A stretch of DNA of 64,000 nt from Yersinia aldovae ATCC 35236 (GCF_000173735.1 NZ_ACCB01000017.1:1-64000), one strand, 5' to 3'; shown: positions 48,199-57,877, numbered from the stretch's first letter. The notes: generated by a model not told the origin, from the letters alone. Numbers and translations are program-made.

Positions 48199-48202
48199 TT
48201 TA

Positions 48203-48957
48203 TTATATAAGGAAATCTACTTTTCCACCGTTTAAGTTATACATGCTCCCGACTATCTTAACCTTGCCTTCTTTTTCTAATTCACTGATTACTTTGCTAT
48301 TTTTTCGTATATCATCAATTGTGTTTTGCACATTATTTATCGCTACGGCATCAACATACTTCCCATTTTTACTACTTTTCTCCCCTCAAATTGAGTCGCG
48401 TCGATAGCTGGTTTAATTTTATGCAGTAGGCCGGTGAGATTCCCAAGTTCAACGTTATCTATCGCGCCCTTTATCGCACCACAAGCTGTATGACCCATGA
48501 CTAAAATGACTTTTGCCCCCGCTGCCGCGCAAGCAAATTCCAGGCTCCCCAATAAATCATCATTTGCGATGTTACCAGCAATCCTGGCATTAAATGTTTC
48601 ACCAATCCCGGTATCCAGAACAATCTCTGCCGGCGCTCTGGAGTCAATGCAGCTCAATATTACTGCCGTAGGGAATTGCCCTTCAGCACTGGCCCGCTTT
48701 TGTGCCAGATAGTCGTGCTGTTGCATTTTTCCTGAGATAAAACGCTTATTTCCTTCTTTTAACCCTTCGATTATCTGATCTGGCGTCAATTTATCTCGTT
48801 CTTCTCGAGTCATTGCTGCTGCATAGGTTATTTGAGGTAACCCGAGTCCAACCCCTCCAATAACACCAGCTACTGTAATGCCCAGCGCCGCTTTTAGGAC
48901 AGCACGACGTCCATTTGGGTGGTCGTTATTTGAACAGCAATCCGTTAATTTACTCAT
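48203..48957 (-). pseudogene. Exported beta-carbonic anhydrase, frameshifted near the C-terminus
   Basis: Beta-class carbonic anhydrase with a twin-arginine signal (GRRAVLKAALGITVAGVIGG). Zinc ligands are present: Cys103 and Asp105 in SCIDSR, His156 and Cys159 in GHTACG. At residue 192 (FEGRK) the frame departs and ends 12 residues later. The expected tail (SKNGKYVDAVAINNVQ, then KVKIVGSMYNLNGGKVDFL) continues one base off and ends at 48203. A missing T in the run at 48376-48379 would repair it. If real, the last 50 residues, including a core helix and beta strand, are lost. It converts CO2 to bicarbonate in the periplasm. Confidence 0.82.
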
Positions 48958-49105
48958 GCTTTCTCCAGATGTTATTAATATAGCAATTGATACTGCCTAT
49001 TTAGTGAACAGCCTTTTAAAAGTAGTATAAATAACATGCCTTATCCGGATAGTGATAACGTAATTGCTAAAATTAAACATCCTGCCCCAGCCTTTTGATA
49101 CAAGG

Positions 49106-49489
49106 TTACCCCGCACGACTGAGATCTTCGTGATGTTCTCTCATCCACAGCGCCAATGAATCGAGTGTCGCTCGTAACGTTTTGCCCAGCGCCGTAACTT
49201 CATACTCAACGCGCGGGGGCACTTCTGCATAAACCTTGCGATACACCAAACCACGCCGTTCAAACGCACGTAATTGGCGAGTTAGCTCTTTTTGAGTGAT
49301 AGGGGCGATAGCACGTTGCAGCTCACCGAACCGAATGGGGGCATCTGTAACAATCAAGCGATAGAGGATTGGAATCGCCCACTTGCCAGCAATAAGCTCA
49401 ACAAATTGCACCATTGGACATTTCTCTTCGGGCAATAAAGTCGCTGGTGACGATAAATTTTTAAGAAGGGAGGGCTGATGGACTGTCAT
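49106..49489 (-). CDS. HxlR-family transcriptional regulator
   Basis: A 127-residue HxlR-type (MarR-like) winged helix protein. The family Cys is in EEKCPMVQFVELIAGKWAIPIL; the HTH is FGELQRAIAPITQKELTRQLRAFERRGLVYR and the wing VPPRVEYEVTALGKTL. Divergent from the short-chain dehydrogenase gene, with a shared gap of about 100 bp containing an inverted repeat. Likely represses the dehydrogenase in response to redox or electrophile stress (inference from the family). Confidence 0.85.
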   Translation of the reverse strand: MTVHQPSLLKNLSSPATLLPEEKCPMVQFVELIAGKWAIPILYRLIVTDAPIRFGELQRAIAPITQKELTRQLRAFERRGLVYRKVYAEVPPRVEYEVTALGKTLRATLDSLALWMREHHEDLSRAG

Positions 49490-49509
49490 TGCTTTCCTGT
49501 TGCATCATT

Positions 49510-49544
49510 AGTATCAAATTGGAACCTACTATACTTTAGATACT
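49510..49544. promoter_or_regulatory. Candidate HxlR operator
   Basis: Inverted repeat AGTATC ... GATACT with a 23-nt spacer in the HxlR/SDR divergent gap. Spacing fits a winged-helix dimer or pair of dimers. Weak evidence. Confidence 0.3.
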
Positions 49545-49591
49545 TTTGTATTAAAAATGGTCTTCCATTTCTATCAATAGGAAGGCTGGCA

Positions 49592-50340
49592 ATGAATCGT
49601 TTGAAGAATAAATATGCATTAATTACCGGAGGAACCAGCGGTATAGGATTGGAAACTGCCCGCCAGTTTATCGCTGAAGGTGCTACCGTGGCGATTACCG
49701 GCAGAAATGCCTCGGCCTTGCAAGTTGCTCAAGACGTACTCGGGGGGCACGTTTTGCTGCTTAACAGTGACGCCAGTAATATCACCGATCAATATCAGTT
49801 AGCTGCCACACTCTCAACCCAATGGCCACGTCTGGATATCGTCTATATTAACGCAGGTGATGTTACTCACCATTCAATAGAAGACTGGGATGAAGCGAGC
49901 GTTGACCGCGTGCTGGCAACCAATCTGAGAGGCCCTTTCTTCCTCTTGCAATCATTGTTACCGCTATTAGCCAATCCCTCCTCCGTAATTCTTTGTGGCT
50001 CCGCCAGTGTCCATATCGGTTTGCCTCAAAGTAGTGTCTATGCGGCCAGCAAAGCGGGTTTACTCTCTCTTGCTCGTACCTTATCGGGGGAATGGGCTGA
50101 GAAAGGGATACGTGTGAACGGGCTAAGCCCTGGCCGACCCAAACACCTGCGCTGCAAAAACTTGGACTATCGGGTAGCGAACACGAAAAATTAGTTGAGC
50201 AAATTCGCCAACTGGTGCCGATTAAACGGATGGGAACGCCTACTGAGCTGGCACATGCAGCCGTTTTTCTAGCCTCAGATGAGTCCAGTTTTGTCGTCGG
50301 AACAGAATTGCGGGTCGATGGTGGGGTCAGTAGCTTATAA
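49592..50340 (+). pseudogene. Short-chain dehydrogenase/reductase, frameshifted
   Basis: SDR oxidoreductase. NAD(P) motif TGGTSGIG near residue 13, INAG near 90, catalytic YAASK near 155. After RVNGLSPG the frame goes astray and stops 17 residues later. The normal SDR ending (PTQTPALQKLGLSG, then RMGTPTELAHAAVFLASDES and VDGGVSSL) continues one base off to 50340. One C too few at 50134-50135 (CC for CCC) explains it. The active-site part is intact, but the C-terminal substrate-binding part would be lost. Start chosen at the ATG with GGAAGG upstream. Confidence 0.83.
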
Positions 50341-50479
50341 ATGTATTAGCCCGCGGCTCAACATAGTGTTTTCAATATACGTTGTTTTCAATATAAATAA
50401 GGGAAAGAGGGGGAACCGCGATACACCGACGCAATAAGAGCAGCAATACTCAGTCGGTTTCCGATAGATTTATCATCTG

Positions 50480-50514
50480 AATCGGGTTGGCCGGAGCGAA
50501 AAACCAACCCGATT
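50480..50514. terminator. Hairpin between the SDR gene and cbpM
   Basis: 11-bp stem AATCGGGTTGG / CCAACCCGATT with a 13-nt loop, 6 nt after the cbpM stop. No T-run follows on either strand, but its position between convergent genes fits a terminator. Confidence 0.5.
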
Positions 50515-50520
50515 AATGCG

Positions 50521-50826
50521 CTAAGAGACATGTAAAAAGCGATCTAACTGCCTGCGTAACTGGTCATTCTCTTTCTTTAAGTGTTCAATCTGATCCAGTA
50601 AAGTCAGCGCCATTGCAACACCAGACCAGTCTAGGTCCAGCTCATTTTGTAGCCGCTGAGCGCGTTGCAGACAATGTAATGCATCAGCATCAAAAATCCA
50701 CCATGTAGCGCCAGAGTCTAGTGGCACGATAACCCCCAGCCCGACCACCTCAACAAGCTCATCTTCTAATATCCCCGTGGACTGGCATAACTCAGTCACG
50801 GTGTAAGTGATTTCTACTTCAGCCAT
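50521..50826 (-). CDS. cbpM: CbpA modulator CbpM
   Basis: CbpM, 101 residues, MerR-like small protein that binds the J-domain of CbpA and blocks its co-chaperone and DNA-binding activity. It starts MAEVEITYTVTELCQSTGILEDEL and ends in a coiled segment HLKKENDQLRRQLDRFLHV. It follows cbpA by 6 nt, the standard cbpAM operon. Confidence 0.9.
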   Translation of the reverse strand: MAEVEITYTVTELCQSTGILEDELVEVVGLGVIVPLDSGATWWIFDADALHCLQRAQRLQNELDLDWSGVAMALTLLDQIEHLKKENDQLRRQLDRFLHVS

Positions 50827-50832
50827 AATCTG

Positions 50833-51777
50833 TTACTCCCATCCAGTCCGTGGGTTGAATGATACTTGCTCGGACAGTTGCCCCCAGAGTTCACGCGTTT
50901 TCTCATCCGGCTTCGGCGGCATCACAATTTTAAGAATTGCGTACAGATCGCCGGTTCCTTTTTTGCTGACCAGCCCTTTGCCTTTGATGCGTAATTTCTG
51001 ACCACTTTGGCTACCTGCCGGAATGGTTAAGGTGATTTTCCCGCTCAGGGTTGGCATCTCGATACTGCCCCCTAACGCCGCTTCCCACGGGGCTAACGGC
51101 ACCACTAATTGCAAATTCGACCCATCAACATCAAATAGTGGGTGCGGTGCAATGCGGATAATCAAGAACAGATCGCCATTGGCTCCACCACCCAATCCCG
51201 GAGCACCCTGCCCTTTGAGCCGAATACGTTCGCCATCCCCCACTCCGGCTGGAATTTTCACTTTGAGGGTCTTGGCTGTTTCGGCCCCTGGACGGCCTGC
51301 TGCGTCGTAACTCGGTATCTTGTAAGAGATTGAACGAGTCTGCTCGGTTAGCGTTTCTTCTAAAAAGATTGGCAGTTCCATCTCAAGATCCTGCCCGCGA
51401 ACACCACGAGATTGTCGAGTTGAATGATTCGCAGCCGATCCACGGTTGGCAAAGAAGGATTCAAAGAAATCTGAGAAGTCGTGAGTATCGCCACTCGCAC
51501 TGTGCCACTGCTGGCCACCGGGGTTATAAGCGGCTTGTTGCTGAGAAAAACGAGGGTCGTTACGATGCAGTCTGAGCTCATCATATTCTGCACGCCGCTC
51601 GGTATCTTTCAATACTTCATAAGCCTCGGCAACTTCCTTAAACTTGTTTTCGGCATCAACTTCCGAGCTGACATCTGGGTGATATTTACGTGCCAAGCGG
51701 CGATAAGCCGTCTTGATTTCTTTCAAAGAGGCGGTTGGCTCCACGTCCATAACGGCATAGTAATCTTTAAATTCCAT
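50833..51777 (-). CDS. cbpA: Curved DNA-binding protein / co-chaperone CbpA
   Basis: CbpA, 314 residues, DnaJ homologue. J-domain at residues 1-70 ([36 protein letters not shown] intact), then a short G/F-type linker and the two C-terminal client-binding domains (GEMELP-like [34 protein letters not shown]). No zinc finger, as expected for CbpA. Binds curved DNA and assists DnaK in stationary phase. First gene of cbpAM. Confidence 0.93.
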   Translation of the reverse strand: MEFKDYYAVMDVEPTASLKEIKTAYRRLARKYHPDVSSEVDAENKFKEVAEAYEVLKDTERRAEYDELRLHRNDPRFSQQQAAYNPGGQQWHSASGDTHDFSDFFESFFANRGSAANHSTRQSRGVRGQDLEMELPIFLEETLTEQTRSISYKIPSYDAAGRPGAETAKTLKVKIPAGVGDGERIRLKGQGAPGLGGGANGDLFLIIRIAPHPLFDVDGSNLQLVVPLAPWEAALGGSIEMPTLSGKITLTIPAGSQSGQKLRIKGKGLVSKKGTGDLYAILKIVMPPKPDEKTRELWGQLSEQVSFNPRTGWE

Positions 51778-51964
51778 GCGGCAATATCCTTAATTTCAAT
51801 GTGCTATAAGGTATAAGATATCCCCATTTGTCTTATATAAAACCCATTTATACCTATTTCTCTTTTTGCGCGTCGTAAGCTGCACAAACCTAACTGTAAA
51901 CTATAGCGGTAACTGCCTCTTTATGAGGGACATATTCATTACTTTCGCTACTACTATTACAGTG

Positions 51965-53047
51965 TTACAAATCATACAATTGATCAGTCGACTTATTCGC
52001 GGCAGGCATTACTCTCTTCTGATTGATTTGTTTTACCGAGGAACGCACCACCAGCTTCCCCTGCAATAAAGTATTGCTGAATGGCGCATCAGGGCGTAAT
52101 AAACGCCGCTGCAATAGCTGAATAGCTTCCGCACCTAACTCATCACGGGGAACATGCACGGCTGTCAGTGGAACATCATGAATTTCTGCCAGATTAAAAC
52201 CATCCATACTCATCACTGATACCCTATCAGGTACGTTAATATTCAATTTATTCAATGCGTTTACTGCACCGACTGCCATATAATCGCCACCGGCTAAAAT
52301 CGCCGTGGGTAACAGGTTTTTATCCTCGCAAGCCGTGAAGAATTGGGTGATTGCCTGTTCTGACTCTTCAGCGCCAAAGGTATTAGTGATGGCCAGATGT
52401 TGGCTATCATCAAAACTCATATTATGGCTAGCAAATGCCTCTTTAATCCCCACCACCCGCAGTTCCATAGTGTTACGACGCAGGCACTGTAAGGTCAAAA
52501 TCCGCCGATGCCCTTGCTGAATCAGGTAGTTGGCAGAAAACTCACCGATCAACTGATGGTCGGGCGAAACGCTATCTAATGACATCTCATTATCACGGCA
52601 ATTGATTAATACCGATGGCTTATTCACTCCAGCGGCTAACGCATGGATTCGTGGATCATCAATGCCCACAATGATCGCAGCCTCAGTTTGCGGATTAGTT
52701 ATTTTTTCTAAAAACAGTGCGATATCACTGTGAGTTTCCGACAAACCGCAGTACCGAACCATCACTTCATGTTGGCTCACTGCCTGCGTAATCCCTTGTA
52801 TTACCTTGTAATAAAAAATATCGGTTCGTACATCAAAAGCCCTATGGGGAGCGAACACCATAATGTTATTTAGCATCAACCGCCCGCGGGATAAGTTCTG
52901 CAAAATCCCCTGCGCCTGTGCATAAGCCATAACTTGCTGTTTGGCTTTCACGCTGGTATTCGCTTTACCCGCTAAAACGCGTGAAACAGTGCTAATTGAA
53001 AGACCGGTTTGATTGGCTATTTCTTGTATTTTTAGCTTTCCATTCAT
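51965..53047 (-). CDS. LacI-family repressor of the adjacent MFS-GH31 operon
   Basis: A 360-residue LacI-family regulator. The HTH reads KLKIQEIANQTGLSISTVSRVLAGKANTSVKAKQQV, and the ligand domain is degenerate relative to GalR. It is transcribed divergently from the MFS transporter and GH31 glycosidase. Two copies of a palindromic TGAAAAwwTTTTCA core lie in the shared 372-bp gap, so it probably represses both itself and that operon. Inducer presumably an alpha-glycoside (inference). Confidence 0.87.
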   Translation of the reverse strand: MNGKLKIQEIANQTGLSISTVSRVLAGKANTSVKAKQQVMAYAQAQGILQNLSRGRLMLNNIMVFAPHRAFDVRTDIFYYKVIQGITQAVSQHEVMVRYCGLSETHSDIALFLEKITNPQTEAAIIVGIDDPRIHALAAGVNKPSVLINCRDNEMSLDSVSPDHQLIGEFSANYLIQQGHRRILTLQCLRRNTMELRVVGIKEAFASHNMSFDDSQHLAITNTFGAEESEQAITQFFTACEDKNLLPTAILAGGDYMAVGAVNALNKLNINVPDRVSVMSMDGFNLAEIHDVPLTAVHVPRDELGAEAIQLLQRRLLRPDAPFSNTLLQGKLVVRSSVKQINQKRVMPAANKSTDQLYDL

Positions 53048-53071
53048 TTTGTGATCTCTCTCAAATTAGCA

Positions 53072-53089
53072 AATGAAAAAATTTTCATT
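53072..53089. promoter_or_regulatory. LacI-type operator 1
   Basis: AATGAAAA-AA-TTTTCATT, a perfect 8+2+8 inverted repeat 25 bp upstream of the lacI-type gene start. It shares its core with a second palindrome 77 bp away. Confidence 0.65.
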
Positions 53090-53150
53090 GTTACTGAATG
53101 GCCTATTCAGACGGTTTCTGAATATAAATGATGAAATATTATCCGCCTTA

Positions 53151-53164
53151 TGAAAATTTTTTCA
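53151..53164. promoter_or_regulatory. LacI-type operator 2
   Basis: TGAAAA-TT-TTTTCA, perfect 6+2+6 inverted repeat with the same core as operator 1; centres are 77 bp apart (about seven helical turns), compatible with looping. A third, different palindrome TTGGT-AA-ACCAA lies at 53207-53218. Confidence 0.6.
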
Positions 53165-53419
53165 AAAAAACGCGTATTAAAGCCAATTTAAGCTAGTTAC
53201 CTTGTTTTGGTAAACCAATTTTAAAAACTTATCAGTCCAGTTAATGTAGATTAAAATATAAAAATTAAATAATTTCAATTAGTTGATATTTTTATAGCCG
53301 TTTTATTGTGAAGGGAGTCACATTAAAACTCAGCGTAATCTTAATAACTGAAAATAGATCATACCAAAACAATATGTTAGTCCGTTTAATTTGTTACCGA
53401 CTAACACCAGGAGGCTTGG

Positions 53420-54727
53420 ATGAGTGTTGAGATTAATCAATCGGCTAAAGTTGTCGGGCGACGCAAAATAAAATCATTACGTTGGTGGATGCTGGCGCTA
53501 TTTTTACTTGGGGTGACCGTTAACTATATTACCCGCAACTCACTGGGTATTCTGGCTCCTGAGCTAAAAACCAGCCTCAACATGACCACCGAGCAATATT
53601 CATGGATTGTTGCCTCCTTTCAGCTAGCTTACACCGTGTTCCAACCCCTCTGTGGCTGGTTGATCGATGTCATTGGCTTAAAAATGGGGTTCCTGATTTG
53701 TGCCAGTATTTGGGCTGTGGTGTGCATGATGCACGCCGGAGCGGGCACCTGGTTCCAATTAGCGGTATTGCGCTTCTTTATGGGGAGCGCCGAAGCCGCC
53801 GCAACCCCCGCTAACGCCAAAGCGATTTCTGACTGGTTCCCGAAAAAAGAACGGCCAATAGCTGCTGGCTGGGCAGGGGTCGGCTTCTCTATCGGTGCCA
53901 TGCTGGCCCCACCGATTATCGTACTTGCACATGTGGCCCTCGGCTGGCAAGGGGCATTTTTATTCTCCGGCGCGCTGGCGATGATTTGGGTTCTGCTGTG
54001 GTGGCGTTTTTATCACTCTCCGGATACTCACCCTAATCTGAGTAAAGAGGAGTTTGAACTAATTCATCAGGACAATGAGCCAGTATTGCCACGGCTACCG
54101 TTCCTTAAATCATTAGCTATTCTCAGTAAAAACAAGAAATTCTACGGCATTGCTATTCCTGCATTTCTGGCGGAACCCGCCTGGGCGGTGTTTAGCTTCT
54201 GGGTTCCTCTCTATTTAGCGACCGAACGCGGCATGGACTTAAAACAAATCGCCATGTTTGCCTGGTTGCCCTTCCTGGCGGCGGATATCGGCAGCGTTGC
54301 CAGTGGCTACTTAACCAAACTTTATCAAAAATGGTTTGGTTGCAGCCGCACCAACTCGGTGGTGGCCAGTTCAGTCACCGGTGCCTTTATGATGGTTTCA
54401 CTCGCGTTCGTCGCCATCACCCAAAACCCTTATCTGGCTATTGCCCTTATCTCTATTGGTGGCTTCGGACATCAGGTTATCTCTTGCATGTTAAGTGCAT
54501 TAGTCGTTGATTCATTTGATAAAAATCAGGTAGCAACCGTCAATGGACTACGCGGTTCCTCCGCCTGGATTGCCAGCTTCCTGTTTACTTTATTAATTGG
54601 TGCCGTGTCCGACACCATCGGCTTTAACCCGCTGTTTATCGCGATGGGCTTCTTCGATTTGATTGGTGCTGTATTCCTGATTGCCCTGTTCGCTGAACGC
54701 CGTAACAAGTCCCAACCAGCGACTTAA
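53420..54727 (+). CDS. MFS transporter (ACS-like) for a glycoside or sugar acid
   Basis: A 435-residue major facilitator with about 12 membrane segments, of the anion:cation symporter type (ExuT/GudP-like): WWMLALFLLGVTVNYITRNSLGILAPELK, the motif CGWLIDVIGLKMGF, and GSAEAAATPANAKAISDWFPKKER. A strong AGGAGG site precedes the ATG. It is followed 58 bp later by GH31, so it probably imports that enzyme's substrate. Controlled by the divergent LacI-type protein (inference). Confidence 0.85.
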   Translation: MSVEINQSAKVVGRRKIKSLRWWMLALFLLGVTVNYITRNSLGILAPELKTSLNMTTEQYSWIVASFQLAYTVFQPLCGWLIDVIGLKMGFLICASIWAVVCMMHAGAGTWFQLAVLRFFMGSAEAAATPANAKAISDWFPKKERPIAAGWAGVGFSIGAMLAPPIIVLAHVALGWQGAFLFSGALAMIWVLLWWRFYHSPDTHPNLSKEEFELIHQDNEPVLPRLPFLKSLAILSKNKKFYGIAIPAFLAEPAWAVFSFWVPLYLATERGMDLKQIAMFAWLPFLAADIGSVASGYLTKLYQKWFGCSRTNSVVASSVTGAFMMVSLAFVAITQNPYLAIALISIGGFGHQVISCMLSALVVDSFDKNQVATVNGLRGSSAWIASFLFTLLIGAVSDTIGFNPLFIAMGFFDLIGAVFLIALFAERRNKSQPAT

Positions 54728-54785
54728 TGCTATTAACCCGGCGACAGTACACTGGTGCTGTTGCCAGAACAAAAGATGAGCTGTG

Positions 54786-57161
54786 ATGAAAACATTAAAA
54801 AACTGGAAGTTAATCAATAAATACCCCGACCATTTGGAACTGCTGGTCGATGACCGACATATATTTTGTCTATATGTATTAGAGCCAAACCTCTGCCGGG
54901 TATTGATTAAAAAAGAGGGTAAGCTGGCACTGAACCGCACCTGGAGCATCGCACCAGAGGGTGATGTTCCGTGGTCTGGCCGTGATCGCCTGAGTTTGGC
55001 TGGCTTCTCTGTGCCGGGTTATCAACTAGAGCAGCACGAAAGCCGGTTGATAGTGACCACTAACAGTCTGCGAGTCACCATTCACCAGCCGTTATATTTA
55101 GAATGGGAATATAAAAATCAGCAAGGCGAATGGCAACCACTGGCAGCGGATAGACCAACCAGTGCTTATCTACTCAGCCCGCAAGGAGAAGCGATTGCTC
55201 ACTATCAGCGCCGTTATCCCAATGAGCAATACTATGGATTAGGTGAAAAAGCCGGCGATCTTAACCGCGCTGGCCGTCGCTTTGAAATGCGTAATTTAGA
55301 TGCGATGGGCTATAACGCCGCCAGCACCGATCCACTTTACAAGCATATTCCGTTTACCATCACCCGCCGTAATGATGTCAGTTTTGGCCTGTTTTATGAC
55401 AATCTCAGCAGTTGCTGGTTAGACCTGGGCAATGAGATCGATAACTACCATCTGGCCTATCGCCGCTATCAGGCCGAAGCTGGCGATCTCGATTACTATA
55501 TGTTCCTCGGCCCGAAAGTGCTGGATGTCACCAAAACCTTTGTTCGCCTGACCGGAAAAACCCAATTTGGCCCCAAATGGAGCCTCGGTTACAGCGGTTC
55601 CACCATGCATTACACCGATGCTCCTGATGCGCAGGTACAACTGCAAAAGTTCATTACTTTATGCCAACAGCATGATATTCCATGTGATTCGTTCCAGCTT
55701 TCGTCTGGTTATACCTCGATCAACAATAAGCGTTATGTCTTTAACTGGAACTACGACAAGGTGCCGCAGCCGAAAGTGATGAGTCAGGCATTCCTGCAAG
55801 CCGGTATCAAGTTGGCCGCCAATATCAAACCTTGTCTATTGCAAGACCACCCTAAGTATCAAGAAGTTGCCAAGCGCGAACTCTTTATCCGCGATGGTGA
55901 AAGCGGGCTACCCGAACGCTCTTCATTCTGGGATGACGAAGGCTCTCACCTTGATTTTACCAACCCGGACACCGTGGATTGGTGGCAGGAGAATGTCACC
56001 AAACAATTGCTGGAAATGGGGATTGGTTCAACCTGGAATGACAATAACGAATATGAAGTGTGGGATGGCGAAGCGCGTTGTCATGGGTTTGGTGAATCCA
56101 TTGCCATCAAACACATCAGACCGGTGATGCCTTTGCTGATGATGCGCGCCTCAATGGAAGCTCAACAGGCATTCGCACCAGAAATACGCCCATATCTGAT
56201 ATCTCGTTCCGGTTGTGCCGGAATGCAGCGCTACGCCCAAACCTGGAGTGGCGATAACCGCACCAGTTGGCAAACCTTGCGCTATAACATCCGCATGGGG
56301 CTGGGCATGAGCCTGTCTGGGTTATACAACTTGGGTCATGATGTCGGTGGTTTTTCCGGAGATAAACCTGAAGCCGAGCTGTTTATTCGCTGGGTACAAA
56401 ACGGCGTAATGCATCCACGCTTTACCATCCACTCATGGAATGACGATAACACCGTCAATGAGCCGTGGATGTATCCGGCTGCCACTCCGATGATCCGCGA
56501 TGCGATGGCGCTGCGCTATCGTCTGCTGCCCTATTTTTATACACTGCAATGGCAGGCTAGCCATGACGATGAACCGATGTTACGCCCAACATTCCTCGAT
56601 CATGAGCATGATAGCAACACGTTTAAAGAAAATGATGACTTTATGTTAGGTCGTGACTTACTGGTCGCCAGTGTGGTGGAGTCTGGGCAACGTCTACGTG
56701 AGGTTTACTTACCAGATAATCACGTCGGCTGGTACTGCTTCCACACCGGGCAGTGGTACAGCGGTGGGCAGACAATCACCTTAGATGCGCCGCTGGAGCG
56801 GTTGCCTCTGCTGGTGCGCGCGGGTGCGGCACTACCACTGTCACGCCGTATCGCTTTCGTGAATGCAGAGCAAGATACCCAACGCGAACTGGCGCTTTAT
56901 CCCACCAAAGGAGGCGGCCAATCCAGCGGGATGCTATTTGAAGATGATGGTGAGAGCCACCGTTGGCAGCAAGGGGGCGCATTGTGGTTGAGCTGGCAAG
57001 TGACGACCGATAATCACCGCATTGATATCACTTTTGAACGCACGGGAAGCTATCAACCCGCATGGCATGAGTTGGCGATTAACTTGCCACAACATGAACA
57101 TCGCGAGTTATACATCAATGGCGTTGCCAGTGATAAATTGCAGATAAATCAAATTAGTTAA
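54786..57161 (+). CDS. Glycoside hydrolase family 31 (alpha-glycosidase)
   Basis: GH31, 791 residues, no signal peptide, so cytoplasmic. N-terminal beta-sandwich (YYGLGEKAGDLNRAGRRFEMRN loop), then the barrel. The catalytic nucleophile is Asp419 in WNDNNEYEVW and the acid/base Asp490 in WSGDNRTSW; RPYLISRSGCAGMQRYAQ and HDVGGFSGDKPEAELFIRW are also typical. C-terminal beta domains complete it. A GTG one codon before the ATG is possible. The family includes alpha-glucosidases and alpha-xylosidases; the exact sugar is not determined. Confidence 0.9.
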   Translation: MKTLKNWKLINKYPDHLELLVDDRHIFCLYVLEPNLCRVLIKKEGKLALNRTWSIAPEGDVPWSGRDRLSLAGFSVPGYQLEQHESRLIVTTNSLRVTIHQPLYLEWEYKNQQGEWQPLAADRPTSAYLLSPQGEAIAHYQRRYPNEQYYGLGEKAGDLNRAGRRFEMRNLDAMGYNAASTDPLYKHIPFTITRRNDVSFGLFYDNLSSCWLDLGNEIDNYHLAYRRYQAEAGDLDYYMFLGPKVLDVTKTFVRLTGKTQFGPKWSLGYSGSTMHYTDAPDAQVQLQKFITLCQQHDIPCDSFQLSSGYTSINNKRYVFNWNYDKVPQPKVMSQAFLQAGIKLAANIKPCLLQDHPKYQEVAKRELFIRDGESGLPERSSFWDDEGSHLDFTNPDTVDWWQENVTKQLLEMGIGSTWNDNNEYEVWDGEARCHGFGESIAIKHIRPVMPLLMMRASMEAQQAFAPEIRPYLISRSGCAGMQRYAQTWSGDNRTSWQTLRYNIRMGLGMSLSGLYNLGHDVGGFSGDKPEAELFIRWVQNGVMHPRFTIHSWNDDNTVNEPWMYPAATPMIRDAMALRYRLLPYFYTLQWQASHDDEPMLRPTFLDHEHDSNTFKENDDFMLGRDLLVASVVESGQRLREVYLPDNHVGWYCFHTGQWYSGGQTITLDAPLERLPLLVRAGAALPLSRRIAFVNAEQDTQRELALYPTKGGGQSSGMLFEDDGESHRWQQGGALWLSWQVTTDNHRIDITFERTGSYQPAWHELAINLPQHEHRELYINGVASDKLQINQIS

Positions 57162-57200
57162 TGCAATGAGCGGTGACCAAATGTAGCGTCAATAATCCAG

Positions 57201-57232
57201 AGCGGGTGCAATTCCTGAACCCGCTTATTTTT
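57201..57232 (+). terminator. Terminator after the GH31 gene
   Basis: Stem AGCGGGT / ACCCGCT followed by TATTTTT, 40 bp after the GH31 stop. Confidence 0.7.
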
Positions 57233-57267
57233 CACATGGTTTATTTTCACATGATAATACTGACGAT

Positions 57268-57690
57268 TTAGCGCAAGAGTTTTAATGCGCCTGTTAATGA
57301 ACGCACCCACTTCTCCGGCCCAACCAATCCCAAACCATCGAGTTGTTCATCAGCCAGGGAACGTAGCGGAAATACCGCTTCATAAGCCTGAAAACTGTGC
57401 ATCGAGCGTGCAAATGCAGGGAAAGGCACAATCGCCCGCTCATGAGTGGCCGCTAAAGCTTTCAGCAATACGTCTCTCATCTGCGCAGCATTCGCCTGCA
57501 AAATAGGTACTGGTAATTTTGAGCTAACATCAATTTCATTACCCCCCGAGTCAGACAATACCGTCCCCGCTAATTGCGGAAATTTTGCTGCTAAACCAAT
57601 CCCTACAGCACTGCTGGTATTGGCAATTAAGCCAACAGGAAGCTCAGGATTAACGATAATTGCAATCCGTATTTGTTCTGCCATAGCCAT
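57268..57690 (-). CDS. DUF2000-family protein
   Basis: A 140-residue protein of the DUF2000 family (PTH2-like fold): IRIAIIVNPELPVGLIANTSSAVGIGLAA and IPILQANAAQMRDVLLKAL-type segments. Cytoplasmic, function unknown. Two in-frame ATGs two codons apart. Convergent with the GH31 gene. Confidence 0.75.
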   Translation of the reverse strand: MAMAEQIRIAIIVNPELPVGLIANTSSAVGIGLAAKFPQLAGTVLSDSGGNEIDVSSKLPVPILQANAAQMRDVLLKALAATHERAIVPFPAFARSMHSFQAYEAVFPLRSLADEQLDGLGLVGPEKWVRSLTGALKLLR

Positions 57691-57877
57691 ACCCTTTTGC
57701 TATAAATAATGTGCAAAAGATCATATCCCGCCCTTGACGGTAAGTGCTTTCTTTTATCAGCATCATTCCGCTAGTATAGGTAAAACATACCCAGAATAAA
57801 TGTGTGATGGCCGTGCTTATCATTAACTGACTTAAAATGGTCTGCATCCACCAGCATCAAATTACCTGATTTTTGGG

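Noticed and set aside
53072-53218. CRISPR array
   Set aside because: The repeated palindromes are operators in a promoter gap; there are no regular repeats and spacers or cas genes anywhere in the window.
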